A DNA stretch of 64,000 bases from the NCBI GenBank assembly GCA_009760855.2, contig WPIO01000001.1:9420001-9484000 (forward strand). The letters are read 5' to 3'. The notes under the pieces are model-generated. The model was not told where the DNA came from. It did not search any database and worked only from the letters and a program-made list of their open reading frames with translations. This document shows, piece by piece, positions 33,059-45,117 of the stretch. Position 1 is the first letter of the stretch. Each line of letters begins with the position of its first letter. The stretch is from Cristatella mucedo. Taxonomy: Eukaryota > Bryozoa > Phylactolaemata > Cristatellidae. The position numbers and the translations under genes are program-made.

Positions 33059-34409
33059 ACGAGCCAACACCAACCTAGTTGGAACCGAGAGCGATTCTCA
33101 GTGGCTGAAGCAGAGAACCTCCAAAGAATAGCAACGAGGGCTCGAGATGGGCTGCCGGTGTCGAGCTAAGCGAGGCGCGGAGCCAGAAAGGGATCCTTTA
33201 GTTAAAGTCAATCTGTAGATTTGGGATCGGTGCGTTTATGATGATCTGCGACTAGCGCTATAGCTGCAAGAACGTGTGAAGAAATCTCAGGAATGTATGA
33301 GCGCTCTTGCCATACGAAAAAGCAAACGCCAGTGTAGAGATTTCTGCTTGTCGGTCACAGCCAGACCGAATGCTAGGCTGTCTCGCTGTGCCAAGCATAA
33401 TCGCCTCAGACTATCAATGCAATAGAAGAGAGGGTTGCACAAATTAAGTGGTGGGTAATCTTTTAATCCGCAACAGGGATGTCCTGTCGAGCGAGTGTTC
33501 GATGAGCAAAAGATGACGACGACAATTTTTGCAACGGAGCCACAAGTCGGACCACTATTTGACTGACAGGACAAATACTTGTTCACTTGGACCGTTGTCT
33601 TCTCCGAAGCCTCTCACGGCGCTTTGCCACACCGAGCTTCCGGCTGTGAACTGAGAACGAGCCCGCCGCCATACTTTGCACTTGCAGCTGCTGCCTCGGC
33701 TTTTTTATGCTGGCCTTCAATACTTTCGCAGGTATCGCAGACGATCCTAGGCAGTACGAGCCATGCAGTACCCGAGCAGCTAAACGTAAAGCTCCCGCAG
33801 CGTCCACGACATCGCCGAAATTTCGCGGCTGCATTCACGCTTTCTGCGAAGTCCTGCGAATTTCAAAAGTCAATCCCACACAGAAATCAGCTTCAGCGGG
33901 ATAGAATTCGGATAGCATGGCGATGTCCCGATTGTTCAAGTACGCAGACAACCCACCTGCCTAAGCACCGTCGGTCTACAATATAGCTAGCCCCTTTCTA
34001 GCTGCACTCTTGGTAGTAACGGTACAACTGCTATTTCTATGCACTCGGAATCTCCTAGAATCAAACGACACGCTGGAGATGCAGCCGGGGTAGTCTAGGC
34101 TTCTGCACAGTGTGGTACTAGTCGTACTCCATCGAAGCTCCATCGCAGCTCCTTAAATCGTTCCTCAGGTGGAACAGGCAACGCCATCAAACTTAGCAGA
34201 TGCTATGCTGCACGCAAACGAACTGTCAGCAGCCGCTTAGTAAATCGTTTGTGCCGTGTACTTTGGGTTCTCCTTATCTGTAACCGTCGGGCCTCCGCCT
34301 TCAAGATTTTGAACTTGAGTGGGTTAAGCGGCGACTGCATGGGTCGAATCTCCAGCCGCTCTAGGACTATATGCTTGCCATGTGGACCTGAACAACCACC
34401 ACGTAATAA
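33059..34409. other. unassigned
   Basis: No gene or repeat recognised. Confidence 0.3.
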
Positions 34410-34490
34410 TATATTAAAAAGAATAAGACGTTTATACAGCACCTTCAGAGAACTGAATCTCTCTCCAGGCACTTAACAGATGCTAAAATA
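34410..34490 (-). mobile_element. LINE-B 3' end
   Basis: The minus strand has GTGCCTGGAGAGAGATTCAG, TTCTCTGAAGGTGCTGTATAAA and an A/T-rich tail. Confidence 0.6.
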
Positions 34491-35364
34491 AAAGCGTGAC
34501 CAAATGACCGTGCCTTCTTTGACAGGCAGGGAGCCAAGCCAATTCCCTATGTGTCACGTAAACTCTGCCTTTTGGTCGTATATGGGGACTCACCCGATTC
34601 GAGATTGGTTGGATTAACCCTGTTTCTCACCCTCCTCTTCTGAAAGAGGACGAGGATGAGGACTTCCGGTGCTTCGAGCAGCTGGCTCCACCGAGATTCA
34701 GGGTTCGATAAATTCAGCATGGTACTTAGCTTACCATTCGTCAGCTTTGGAGTCTACTGCAGTGGTCCTGCGAGGAGACAATTTAGAACTAGCCGTCTTG
34801 GACACAGGAAAGTAGATTATTTGGCTGAGCCATACATATTGCGCCGCATGTTTACATGCCAGGTAAGTGAATTCAGCCACCATAGGAGAACCTACTAGCA
34901 TGTGTTGCAGCTCGAACGTTTGAGGAAGTGGCTATGGGTGGCTCCTGAGCGACAGGATCTCCTGCTGAAATAACGAATCATCTTGCCTGTGTTGGGAGGT
35001 TTTTCCTTGCAACTCGGCGCGCTGGTGACGGATGGGTTTAAAGGCTGTCACCGAGCCACGCGTGATCAGCTTCCTGACATTTTCCAGCGTTTAGGGCTGC
35101 TGTGCTGCCCCCATTGTTATTCGCGCGAGTCACCGACAGGAAGAAATGCAACTGCACTCAACGGTGACCTGAAAAGGTACGATTGGTTACCAGCGATGAA
35201 ATCCCAGTACGCAGCTTAATCGTTATAAGATAACAGAAATGCGAATTGATCACCGAATCTAGGACAAGCAAACAATTTGAAAATCGGCCATGAGTCAGCG
35301 GACCCACCGATCCTGGCCATTCTGTAGTTCCTACTTGCAGGTCTTCGTGGCTGCGCAATAAGAC
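34491..35364. other. unassigned
   Basis: Nothing recognised. Confidence 0.3.
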
Positions 35365-35850
35365 AGCTGTTGCAAGACTTTGATGCTAAGCTTGTCTGTC
35401 GCAACTGCCACATTACGCCACTTTTCAATGGCGTGCACCGGCTCACGGTACGCAGCGTGCCGACTTCGACGATCCATCACCCACTTTAAGGATCCTTCAT
35501 TCTCTCGCTGCGGCACACGACCTTTTCGGATACATATTCAAATCAGGCTTTGCATTCAACCTTAAATCCGCTGTCTACAGTTCGTATGCTCCCAAAGCAT
35601 GGAACCCTCTATCCACTGACAACCCAAAAGCCCACGACTTGGCGAAAAAAGTACTTTGAAAATCCACATGCTCCTCGCAGCGTTTGTTCCATTTGTGTAA
35701 ATTTTTTCTTTTGTGTGCTTGCGAAGCTAAAATTGTTCATGTTATCATTAGCCAGTTGATATGCTTTCTTTCCTGCATACATAAAGTTTCTAGAACGAGA
35801 TTTAGTTTCTTCGGGCGCTATAAAAATATTGTATTATTATCGTTACGCAA
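35365..35850 (+). mobile_element. LINE-B-like 3' fragment
   Basis: A decayed RT C-terminus (LVCRNCHITPLF-like, then YAPKAWNPL) runs into a 3' end TTTCTAGAACGAGATTTAGTTTCTTCGGGCGCTATAAAAAT, a variant of the LINE-B terminus. Confidence 0.65.
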
Positions 35851-35984
35851 GCAAGCGAGTGCCTTGATCTACGTCTCAGGCTTTTAGTGGTTAGGTACCA
35901 ATTGCCTATTTATAGTTAATAGTTAATTAACTTCGTAGTCGTCTTCAGGTTAATTGTGTGCGATTCAGAAATTGGAAAGGCTAA

Positions 35985-36905
35985 AGCTCAAAATCGGCTC
36001 TGCCAGCCAGCATATCCCCTGTTGAATCTGCACGAAATCTGGGTGCCATGTTCCAAAGTGAACATTCATTAGACAACCACATCAGCTCCACAGTCAAGTC
36101 TGCCTACTTTTAGCTACATAACATTGATGAAATTCGGGCATTTTTAGACAAGGATATCACATCTACATTGGTCCATAAATTTGTGACATTCCATCTTGAC
36201 TTCTGTAACTCGCTGCTTGCTGGCTTACCGGCCTGTGCACTCAGGTAGATCACTCAGGCGCGTACAGCTGGTGCAAAAATCCGCAGATTGGCTTGTCTGT
36301 CGTGAACGTCACAGTTATCACATTTTACCACTTCTCGCCGACTTGCAATGGCTTCCAGTCAAGCAACGCATCGGCTTTAAGGTTTTCTCACTGACTTTCA
36401 GGTTCCTTCATTATTTGGCTCCAGCCTACCCATTAGATATATTCCCCCACCAGGTTAAGCATCGTGCCACACGCTTTTCGGAATCTAAGTGTTTGCCTAC
36501 ACCTCGTACAAGCCTCAAATCCTTTGGAGTTCGTGCTTTTAGTTCGTATGCTCCCAAAGCCTGGAACTCACTCCCGACTTGCGTCACAACATCCCCTGAC
36601 TTGACCACATTTAAAAAGAACTTAAAAACCCACCTATTTAGGACAGCTTTTAGTGGGTCCCTGTGATTCGTCCTTGATGTGCTTATGCGTGCTGACTCTG
36701 TGCATGCTGCCACTAAGCATACTTGTATGCCGACCCTGTGCATGTCACCCGCAACCATGTTATTCTTGCTGTTTATTGAGCATGCTACCACTAACCACTC
36801 TATCGGGCTTCTTTTGCTGCAAATGTAAAGTGCCTAGAAAAAGGTTGAGGTCTCTGGAAGCGCTTTTTTTATCCAATGTATTATTATTATTATTATTATT
36901 ATTAA
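35985..36905 (+). mobile_element. LINE-B copy
   Basis: Plus-strand RT C-terminus: PVESARNLG-type block, SVHKFVTFHLDFCNSLLAGLPACAL-like region, LQWLPVKQRIGFKVFSLTFR, YAPKAWNSLPTCVTTSPDL. It then has the hairpin terminus at 36826-36870 and an (ATT)n tail at 36880-36902. Frameshifts are present and it is 5'-truncated. Confidence 0.88.
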
Positions 36906-37245
36906 GTTACAAAGGACATCTCAAAGAGCTGCATAAATAAATCCCCTAAGTTGGTCATCTCATGATCCTTCACGTATGGATGGTGCTGGTAGGAATACGT
37001 TCATTTGGCCAACATCAAGGACCAATATTCAAATTTTTCAAAAGAATTAAGGTAGAACCAGGTGATTATTTGTTCTTAGGTTTTTTAGCGTGCCAACCGT
37101 AAATGACATTGTGAAATGCATGTTGGCCATGATTGGTAAATGATCCATCGATATAATTGCTATTTTTAATGAGTCTCTAAAAGTAGTTCAGACCTTGCCG
37201 TTGCTCAAAGACTTAAACGCAGTCAGTAGAACAACAGGGTGCCAT
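36906..37245. other. unassigned
   Basis: Nothing recognised. Confidence 0.3.
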
Positions 37246-38330
37246 TTAAATGTAATGTAATGTTTCTCCGTCTGTAACTCCAGAAAGCCATAAAGACTGT
37301 AGGTGTTACGCAGGAGAGTTTTGTATAGCGCACTCACAGCCTAAGCGGCTTTCGGTACGCATTCGGTAGCCAACAGACTTCGTCTCATGCAACAAAGAGA
37401 AAGTGGGAAGCATAGCAGAGTCAGGAGAGTGGTTGAGGTAGTGAATAGCATGGAAGTAGCAGCTCAGGACCGCTGAAAAGGATGTGCCATAGTCGGCAGT
37501 AGGAGAGCAGTTGTCGTTGCGTAAGAATTGTGGAAGCGAGTTCTTTAGTCTAGGACCTACAGAGCTAAAACTTCTGTCGCCAACTGTCTTTAAGCGGAGG
37601 AATGGAACAGCTAATTTATTGTCCATACAGAACCTGAGGGCACGAGGAGGCTGAAACTGGTGCAGCAGTTCAGCTAGGTACGAAGGAGTCAAGCCGTGGC
37701 GGGCCTTGTGAGTCAGCGTAAGAACTTTGCCCTGTATCCGTTGATCAACCTGCACCAATCCTAGCTCTTTTAGCAAAGGATTCACGTGCTCGATTCTCTG
37801 GGACTTAAAGACTAGCATTGCAGCCATATTCATAGCCAGCTGCAGTGGCCTAGTTGCTTTCTCTGGTAGCCCGGCTAAAAGGGAATTACAATAATCAAGC
37901 CGAGACAGAACTAAGGAGCTAGTTAAATGTTTTGCAAGTTACTGTGGAAGACAGCTCCTAATTTTAGGTAGGGATTGGACATGATGGCTAGCTGTAGAAG
38001 CAGTCTTCTGAATGAAGCTTTGAAAATTGAGGCAGCTGTCGAAAACTATACCTAAATTTTGAGCACATGGTGATGGTCACACAACAGCACCACCTGTTTG
38101 AGGAGCAAAGCCTTTTAATCCAGCCACACGCTTAGGGTGTCCTATGAGCAGCAATTTGGTTTTATCGTCATTTAATTTCAAGAAGTTTTCCAGCATCCAG
38201 GATTGAATGTCGACAAGGAAAGCATTGAGTTTATCAGTTGCTGCAGCAGATTCCGACGGTTTGAACGACAAATACAGCTGAGTATTGTCAGTATAAAAGT
38301 GATATCCTATTCCATGGGCCTTAATCACTT
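37246..38330 (-). mobile_element. LINE-A copy
   Basis: The minus strand has (TGTAA)-type tail sequence at 37250-37262. It is followed, reading 5'-ward, by the C-terminal end (RTESRLGCECAIQNSPA), LLKELGLVQVDQRIQGKV, a frameshift, and the NFLKLNDDKTKLLLIG plus mutated YADD (FYTDNTQLYL) region. It is 5'-truncated near 38330. The catalytic Asp pair is altered, so it is inactive. Confidence 0.88.
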
Positions 38331-39950
38331 AAAGCTCCAGAAGGTTGATATACAACGACGCATCCGTGCTCATCACTTTGAGCACCTTGCTAACAGAAAG
38401 AGGATGCGTTTTAGCCGAAACCACTGTTGATTGTAGGCTCACCGCTGGTAATGCAAGCAAGGCACGAGAGTACGGTCATTTCGATGGGAACGAGGCCATA
38501 AACAATCCTGAAGCGAGCTTGTGATGGAGCTATATAGCCAGCCTAGGGGTACCGGGAGAGATCTTACTTGCAATTGCCAATTTTTTGAACATCTGCTGTG
38601 AGGCAGCGAAGGAGACACGTAGCTGTTCACCCGGTTTTTTTTATCTACCCTCATCTTGCAGAAACCGAAGATCTCAGTACACTTCTCATGCAAAACCAAC
38701 TTGGCCAGTACATATTTAGACTACTCACACGAATTACTTCTACCTAGTCTTTTCAGAGCTATCTACACGGTGTCAGGTGAGTTTTCGCGTATAAATTCGC
38801 GATATTATAAGGACTGAGTGCATGCTGTGCTGTAGTTTACGATGGTTCATTCAAGAGCTAAGTGTATAGTCCTCTGGGGTCCGCAGTCCGTAGCCAACAG
38901 ATTTTGCCTCATGCAAAAGATTTTGAGTCATTGCTGAATTAAGGTGACTGGCAAAAGTAAATATTTTAGAACTAGGAGCCGTGGTTGGCTCGTAATGCAG
39001 AGCCAGTTTCGCAGCGGGAGAAAACGATATTCCCTCACAAGAGCTGGGAAAGTGAGTTTGATCTTGCGTCCGTAGAGCAAAAGCGACTATCGCCAGCAGA
39101 CTAGAAACGAAAGAAAGATAAAGCTACTTAGTTTTCTTGAAAGTCCTCGCGGACACGTTGAAATGAATGCGCTGTAGCGTAAAGGAACTGAGCCATGGAC
39201 GGGTTTCGTAACTCGGAATTTAAACTTTTTCGCGAATCTACACCTTGAACGGGAGCCACCTTTGGTAGCTCCTTCAGCGAAATTGATGCGCGACCAGATT
39301 TCTGCAACTCAAAGACCAACCTTCGGTCGTACTTAGCATCAGATGTTGATTTTCTAGGTACTTTTTTTGCAGCCAAGATCAGCAAAACCTGCATCGGTGC
39401 CACTGAGAAAGAGGAGTAGCAGAACCCTTCACCGGCCTCTAATAGTAGTTAATCTCAAGTTGTGGAGGCACAGCGAAAGTATTGTAACTGGCTATTGAGG
39501 TGGTCTTTTGAATAGATTTCAAACATCAGCATTTGGCCGAAGATGACACATAGCTTACTTAGTTGCACCGGGTGATAGTCTGGCTACTTCGTCACCGCTT
39601 ATATATATAGATGCAAAATAGAGACCACCTATTTTTTGGAGCGAGGACAAGCTCGGATTTGTCATAGATTGGATTTAAAAGTTGGTCGATATCTAGAAAC
39701 CTACATTTCTCCAGGAAGGAAAAAGCTCTCGTTTCAACTAGATGAAGGGTTTTTGCTGCTAAATCCGGTCGCAGGTCGCACGAGTCGATCTTCTCTCTCC
39801 GGTCATCGTGAGGCTCTCGGAGAATACTTGATCAATGACACCATATCTCATGATGAGCAGGGCATTTGTCTACGTTTCTCATTCTTCCTTCAAATAATTT
39901 GGAGCATCAAAAACGAGCTGCAAGATTGCCCGTCGGTGAAGCCAGCTCGC
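38331..39950 (-). mobile_element. scattered decayed LINE-A-like fragments
   Basis: Segments near 38880-39130, 39430-39580 and 39640-39720 resemble consecutive parts of LINE-A on the minus strand. These include a remnant of the NFLKLNDDKTELLL block near 39660-39680. The gaps between them have no recognised feature. Confidence 0.4.
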
Positions 39951-40054
39951 CGGTAAAAATCAACGGACACTCAGGACCGAATTCCAAAGAAAAGTTATAG
40001 CCTTTCACTAGTACGGGTTAGCACTAATAGGTACGAGTTGGCTCTCATTAAAAT

Positions 40055-40100
40055 AATATAGCATTTTTACTTTCTAGGCACTTCATATAGGCTAAAAATT
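40055..40100 (-). repeat. LINE-B 3' tail remnant
   Basis: TTTCTAGGCACTTCATATAGG resembles the inner part of the LINE-B terminus on the minus strand. Confidence 0.4.
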
Positions 40101-40394
40101 AAGTAAATTAATTGGTTGGTAATTGTGTTACTCACTATACTAGCACGCTCTAGCGCTCCCACGAAAGACCAATCAACGACGGAGCGTGGGCTAAGAACCA
40201 CCGGTGTGTGCTAAGTTTCGCTTTACATGCTGTCTATTCAGAGATTCTTGCGATGCCAGCCAGTAAAGGTTTTGAGACTTAGATGTATAGCACCGAAGGA
40301 AAAGCCTCTGAACATTCAGTAGTCTGGCCGTGCCTCTTAACAGCGAAAGATTTATAGGGGAGCGGAAGATACGAGATGAAGACCTGGGGGTAAG

Positions 40395-40540
40395 TATAAT
40401 TCATTTGTATAGCGCTCCAAGAGAACTTAATCTATATTCAGGTGCTTCACATATGTGTTGGGGCTCGAGCCCACCACCTCAGTCAGACCTTGGTCCGGGC
40501 GACCACCTTAACCGCTGGAGTAAACCAGCTCGGCAAGTAG
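40395..40540 (-). mobile_element. SINE2 copy
   Basis: On the minus strand: CCAGCGGTTAAGGTGGTCGC (A-box side), GGGCTCGAGCCCC (B-box), then TGAAGCACCTGAATATAGAT and TAAGTTCTCTTGGAGCGCTATACAAATGAA. The last segment is the LINE-B-type 3' end. Confidence 0.85.
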
Positions 40541-41540
40541 TTCAGACGAGTCAATTCACGGTCTAGCGTTGGCTTCTTAATGTGGGTCTTTCGACGTAAC
40601 CACGACTATGCCGACAACGAGCCGTTGTGTTTGGAGAGACACCCAGGTTGGTTATAGTATTCTCTTAAAAGCCGATCAAAAAGCCTACAGGATCCTCCAG
40701 GAAAGCCGGTTCCTGGCCAGACGATAGAGGCTAAGCAGTGGACAAAGTGCTTCCACAGACCAGCCCACAGCGATCGTCCTCGAAGAGTACTTTAGGCATG
40801 CTGCTGCTCTGCTGCTCTCTTGGTAATGCTTCCATCAGTGCGCACACCAGAGAGAGCTTGAACTGCCGCGGCACTCGTGTCCTAGATCTCAAGCCAGATA
40901 AGCCGGTTCCGGCCGCATGCTTGGCATTGTTGGCGAAACTGCGACCCACACAATGCTCGAATTGAGCCTCGCCCAGAGCTTGCCTAGCGAGTGAGTGCGT
41001 AAATGCCGTCGACGCGTGCCGACCGACCTCAGTTATTTTTGGACCGGAGATGCGCGTGGCTTGCGGTTCGCATCGATGATCGGAGCTCTGGAGCTTCGCA
41101 TTAACCGAGTAGACGGCCCGAGAGCGTCGTTGGACAATGGGAAATGACTCATCGCTAGGTGGGTCCGTGTAGCTGCGGAGATAGAGCGAGACGACGATTA
41201 AACCGTGGGCCATACGGGCGAAGGCCTGCGGCAAGCTTAGTCATTTATTCGTGACACGTAAGCAAGTTCATAATCTGCGAAGGTATTCAACCAGGCTCTG
41301 CATGCGGGTAGTACCCTGAATTCGCGAGTCCGAGCACAGGCTAGATACTGCTGGTTCATCCAGGGCTAAGCTTTCCTTCGATTGCCTTCGTGGGCTTTGA
41401 AAGGAATTAAAATCGTGCCGTAGATTTCAAATATCACAGTTTGCTGAATGTGTGTACTAAATTTAACTGCTGTCTCGTAATTTTAGGGTACACATTATAA
41501 CCCATAAGGGTCACCGGGATTTTGGAATCTCGTGTTTGCC

Positions 41541-41545
<5 letters not shown>
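40541..41545. other. unassigned
   Basis: No gene recognised. The 40.7-41.2 kb part is mildly GC-rich. Confidence 0.3.
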
Positions 41546-41575
<30 letters not shown>

Positions 41576-41576
41576 T
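41541..41576 (+). repeat. (AAT)n microsatellite
   Basis: About ten AAT/ATA units sit immediately before the foldback element. Confidence 0.9.
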
Positions 41577-41581
41577 AATAC

Positions 41582-41823
41582 ACACTGCATTCACAGGTCG
41601 ATTGCGTCGAAGGCAAGTTCAACTCAGCTTCGATGCTATTAGGAGCAGACCTCCAGTGGTCGGTCGCACCATTTCCAGCCAAACGTCAACAAGGAACAGA
41701 AGCGACTTCGTCGTTGTTGACGGTTGGCTGAAAATGGTGCGGCCGACACTGGTGGTCTGCTCCTAATAGCATCGAAGCTGAGTTGAACGTGCCTTCGGTG
41801 CAATCGACCTGTGAATGCAGTGT
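41582..41823. mobile_element. 242-bp foldback MITE
   Basis: The left arm (41582 to about 41692) and right arm (about 41714 to 41823) are inverted copies with only scattered mismatches over about 110 nt. Both begin ACACTGCATTCACAGGTCGA. A loop of about 20 nt separates them. It has no coding capacity and resembles a nonautonomous DNA transposon. The target-site duplication is not clear. Confidence 0.85.
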
Positions 41824-42514
41824 TAAGGGATATCACCGGATGTGATCCCGTTAGGCACATTTGCTCTAGCAGTAACAGGTGCATCGAGTCACGAGACCAA
41901 TCCCTGCCACGGTTTGCATTTGTCTCGCGGCGGCGTGAGAAGAAATAACCAAATGCCCGTAGTGAGAAACCACCCGCAAATTATTTGGAAAGCCAGCAGG
42001 GCTCATTAGATAACATGAGTTCGCCGTCCTCAAATTAATCTAGTCAGTTAAAGAATCGTATTTGCCAATGTGATGTGGGTGAAAGCACACGATGACTTAT
42101 ATCGCTTGAGTGTTTACCGAAGGCCTACAAACAATCCGCCTTGGAGCCGGCGACTGCAACCGCTGATACCGCAGACGGAAAACTTAGCATCTCTGACCCT
42201 GGCGGCGTGTTTCTGGAACATGCCCTTTAAAGCTGAAGAAATCCGAGCCAATTTCTTGGCATTCATCTTGAAAGGTATAATAGCCGATTGGTTGAAGTGA
42301 CAAAGTAGGCTAGGCAAGCTTTAACTAATGCTTGTCGCGAGGTGACTCGAGCTAGTAAGCCGCTACTCACTGCTTGCCCACTTCATGCCCACCACGCATC
42401 GCATCCTGTTTGACATTCTGCTGGGCAATAAAAATGTGGCTGTACCAAAGCTCTAGCAGTTACAACTAGCGACAACCGCTACGGCCATCTCAGGAATTCT
42501 GACTTGAGTAATCT
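41824..42514. other. unassigned
   Basis: No recognised gene or repeat. Confidence 0.3.
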
Positions 42515-42620
42515 CTCAGCTAGTTCTGCCGAATCTATGCAAGCAGCGTTTGATACCATTGACCTACCGAGCCCTTATTGACTGCCTATCACGTCGCTTG
42601 TGGTTGCACTGCCCTGCTTT
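42515..42620 (+). mobile_element. short RT remnant
   Basis: The plus strand reads QAAFDTIDLPSP, a decayed form of the LSAAFDTIDH box of CR1/L2-type RTs. Confidence 0.5.
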
Positions 42621-42625
42621 GTCTG

Positions 42626-42775
42626 CACCGGTAAGGTGCTCGCTCTTCATGAACCGGGTCATGGGTTCAAGTCCTACAGTTGTCGATCCTTTATTGACTA
42701 CTGCAATCGGTGATGATAGCCCTTAAGGCTCTTCTGCCGCAATTTTAAACGAGGCTGCTATATCAGCCTACCTTG
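42626..42775 (+). mobile_element. SINE1 copy
   Basis: GGTAAGGTGCTCGCTCTTCATGA, B-box-like GGTTCAAGTCC, central TGCAATCGGTGATGATAGCC, 3' end GAGGCTGCTATATCAGCC. Confidence 0.8.
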
Positions 42776-43024
42776 AGATACTACCTTAGAAGGAGATTTC
42801 AGGGCTTAGATATAAAGGCCAGGGTCACCTAGTGAGCATCTACAGTACTCCAGGGTCCTCGATTCACTTCTTTTCACAACTTACACACTCTCTCTTTTTT
42901 CAGATGAAACCTTCAAGCACAGTCGAAGCTTCCATTTTATGCAGACTCACAGCTGCACCCGTGCTTCGATACCCCTTCCTTCTAAAACGGCAAACTCGCT
43001 GAACTCCATTGCAGCCTGTTTACT

Positions 43025-43440
43025 GACATTTGCATAATAATCATAGCAATAATAATAACAAAGCATATGTATAAGACCCTTAGAGAACTTGACCTCTTTC
43101 TGTTCAAATTGCATATGTTGTAAAGGAAGGACGATCAGATCAGATGGTTAGCGGTAACATGCACAATGTCAACAAGCATAATACGGTTATAGGCAACAAA
43201 TGCACATTGTCAACAAGTAAATATGGTTAGTGGTATAGAACACAGCCTCAGCACGCATAAACATGCAAAGGACAAATCACAAGAACCCACAAAATTCTAC
43301 AAGAAACAGGTGCGTGTTTAGCTCATTTTAAATTTCGTCAAGTCAGGGTTAGTTTAAGGCACAACTAAGCGATACGAGTCAGACAAGCGGGCGGTACTAT
43401 GCCTACGCTGGTTTGGGGTTAGTTCTGATAGGTAGGCTGA
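43025..43440 (-). mobile_element. LINE-B 3' portion
   Basis: The minus strand has the LINE-B terminus at 43060-43110 with a preceding A/T-trinucleotide tail (43035-43062). The 3' UTR-like part holds CAACAAGCATAA-type repeats. Confidence 0.7.
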
Positions 43441-44460
43441 AACCAGCATGTGGATAACAGCAGACATTTAAAAATGCAATTGCAATAAAACCACCTTGCC
43501 AGTTATGGGCAAAAGTTAGGTACATAGGCATAGTTACGGACATATTGCTACTCAAAATGGAAAGCCTAAACCTGAGCTTGGGTGCGGCTAGCATGCTTCC
43601 TGTAGCCTCAACGAAAAATCTGAGTGTCCTGTTTCAAGATGACTAATCACTGGGTGACCACATCAAAATTCGGACCTGCTTAGACAACGACATCACTGCC
43701 AACCAGGTCCAAGCATTTGTGACAGCCCACGTAGGCCTCTGTAACTCAACACTCCCAGGACTTCCCGACCACGCCATAAGACGCTTACAGTTGGTGAAGA
43801 ACTCTGCAGCTAGGTTATCTGTCCTGAATGTCGCAACTGCCATCGTACCACCCACTCTTCTGACTTTACTCATTTAGCTGCGCCTCTAACCAACCTCGAA
43901 TCCATTAGAGACGGAGCCTTCAGTTTGCAAATTCCCAAAAATCTGAAACTCACCTGACTGACGTCACGACATCCTCTGACTTGATAACAGTTACAAAAGC
44001 TACAAAGTCACATTTTCGTTACATTATTTGCTTTGACCGCGTGAATTTCCGTCTGTGCACTAGTATTTGCTGACACCGTGCGTCATATAACTAGCAAGCA
44101 TCATACGATTGACAGCTAGAGGACTTTAACCAACGACATGGATCATAAAGTTCGAGCCCCTTACCCATGGTGTAAGACACGGTGCCGAAGCCTGGAACTC
44201 ACTACTGACTGACGTCACGACATCCACTGACTGGACGAAGACGTACAAAAAGAAGCTAAAAACCCACGTGCTCCTCACATAACAGTTGGTCCGTTCGCTT
44301 AAATTTTCCCTGTGTCGCTTGTGCGTGCTGAAATTTTGCACGCTATCGCTAACCAATCGACACACTCGATTTCCAGCATCTGCAGCAGTGCCTATAGCGA
44401 GATTTCGTTGCCCTTGGGCGCTATACAAATGTTCTGTATTATTATTTTTTTTTATCATAT
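43441..44460 (+). mobile_element. LINE-B copies, possibly two overlapping fragments
   Basis: The plus strand carries the LKxNxNKTTLLVMGK-type region near 43470-43520, the GHIKIRTCLDNDITANQVQAF and LPDHAIRRLQLVKNSAARL regions, then a C-terminal block. The block CTGACGTCACGACATC occurs twice (near 43957 and 44210), suggesting a second 3' fragment at 44150-44460. The terminus GGGCGCTATACAAATG is at 44416-44432. Confidence 0.75.
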
Positions 44461-45071
44461 TCAGCCAGTAGCTATTTTACAGGCTAGAGATGCCTTAGTG
44501 ATGAGTCAAAAGTAATGCGAGCTGACGAGTAAATAGCAACTGCTTTCTCAATCGCTACGATAACAGTGAAATACTGAGAAACTGCACGTCTATGATCATG
44601 GCCTGGCCAGGAATATGTGGGTGGCCAAGGTGGGGGGCCAGACCTAGTCCTTGCCTGAGGCAGCCAATCGTACGTAGCCTTAAGAGATTTACCGGGCCAC
44701 ACACGCCCGTTGGGTTGGTCCAGGGGTGGCAAAGGCCATTGACCCTGCCTTCCCTAAGTCTAAGTCTCTGGCGTTCGCTGCGTAATTACAGGAAATGCCA
44801 ACAGACCACCCTACAGTACCCTCACGCGCAACGGATCAGTGATAGCCACCTGGTGTGCGACCGCTACGGTCTCCCTGGTATGGAGGCTATGTCTTCTTTT
44901 ATATTTCCGCCTTTTTAGGCGCCGTTCTACGGGCTCTTTTGGATAAACATTCTGCAAAGCGCTGCTCAGACCATTACATGGACAATTTGAATTCGTCTGC
45001 AGACATACACACGCTCGCGTGCGCTTGCTCACGCACGCTTGCTCACGCACGAACACACAGACACGCGCACA

Positions 45072-45075
<4 letters not shown>
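44461..45075. other. unassigned
   Basis: No recognised gene. Confidence 0.3.

Positions 45076-45113
<38 letters not shown>
45076..45113 (+). repeat. (CA)n microsatellite
   Basis: About 19 CA units. Confidence 0.95.
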
Positions 45114-45117
<4 letters not shown>

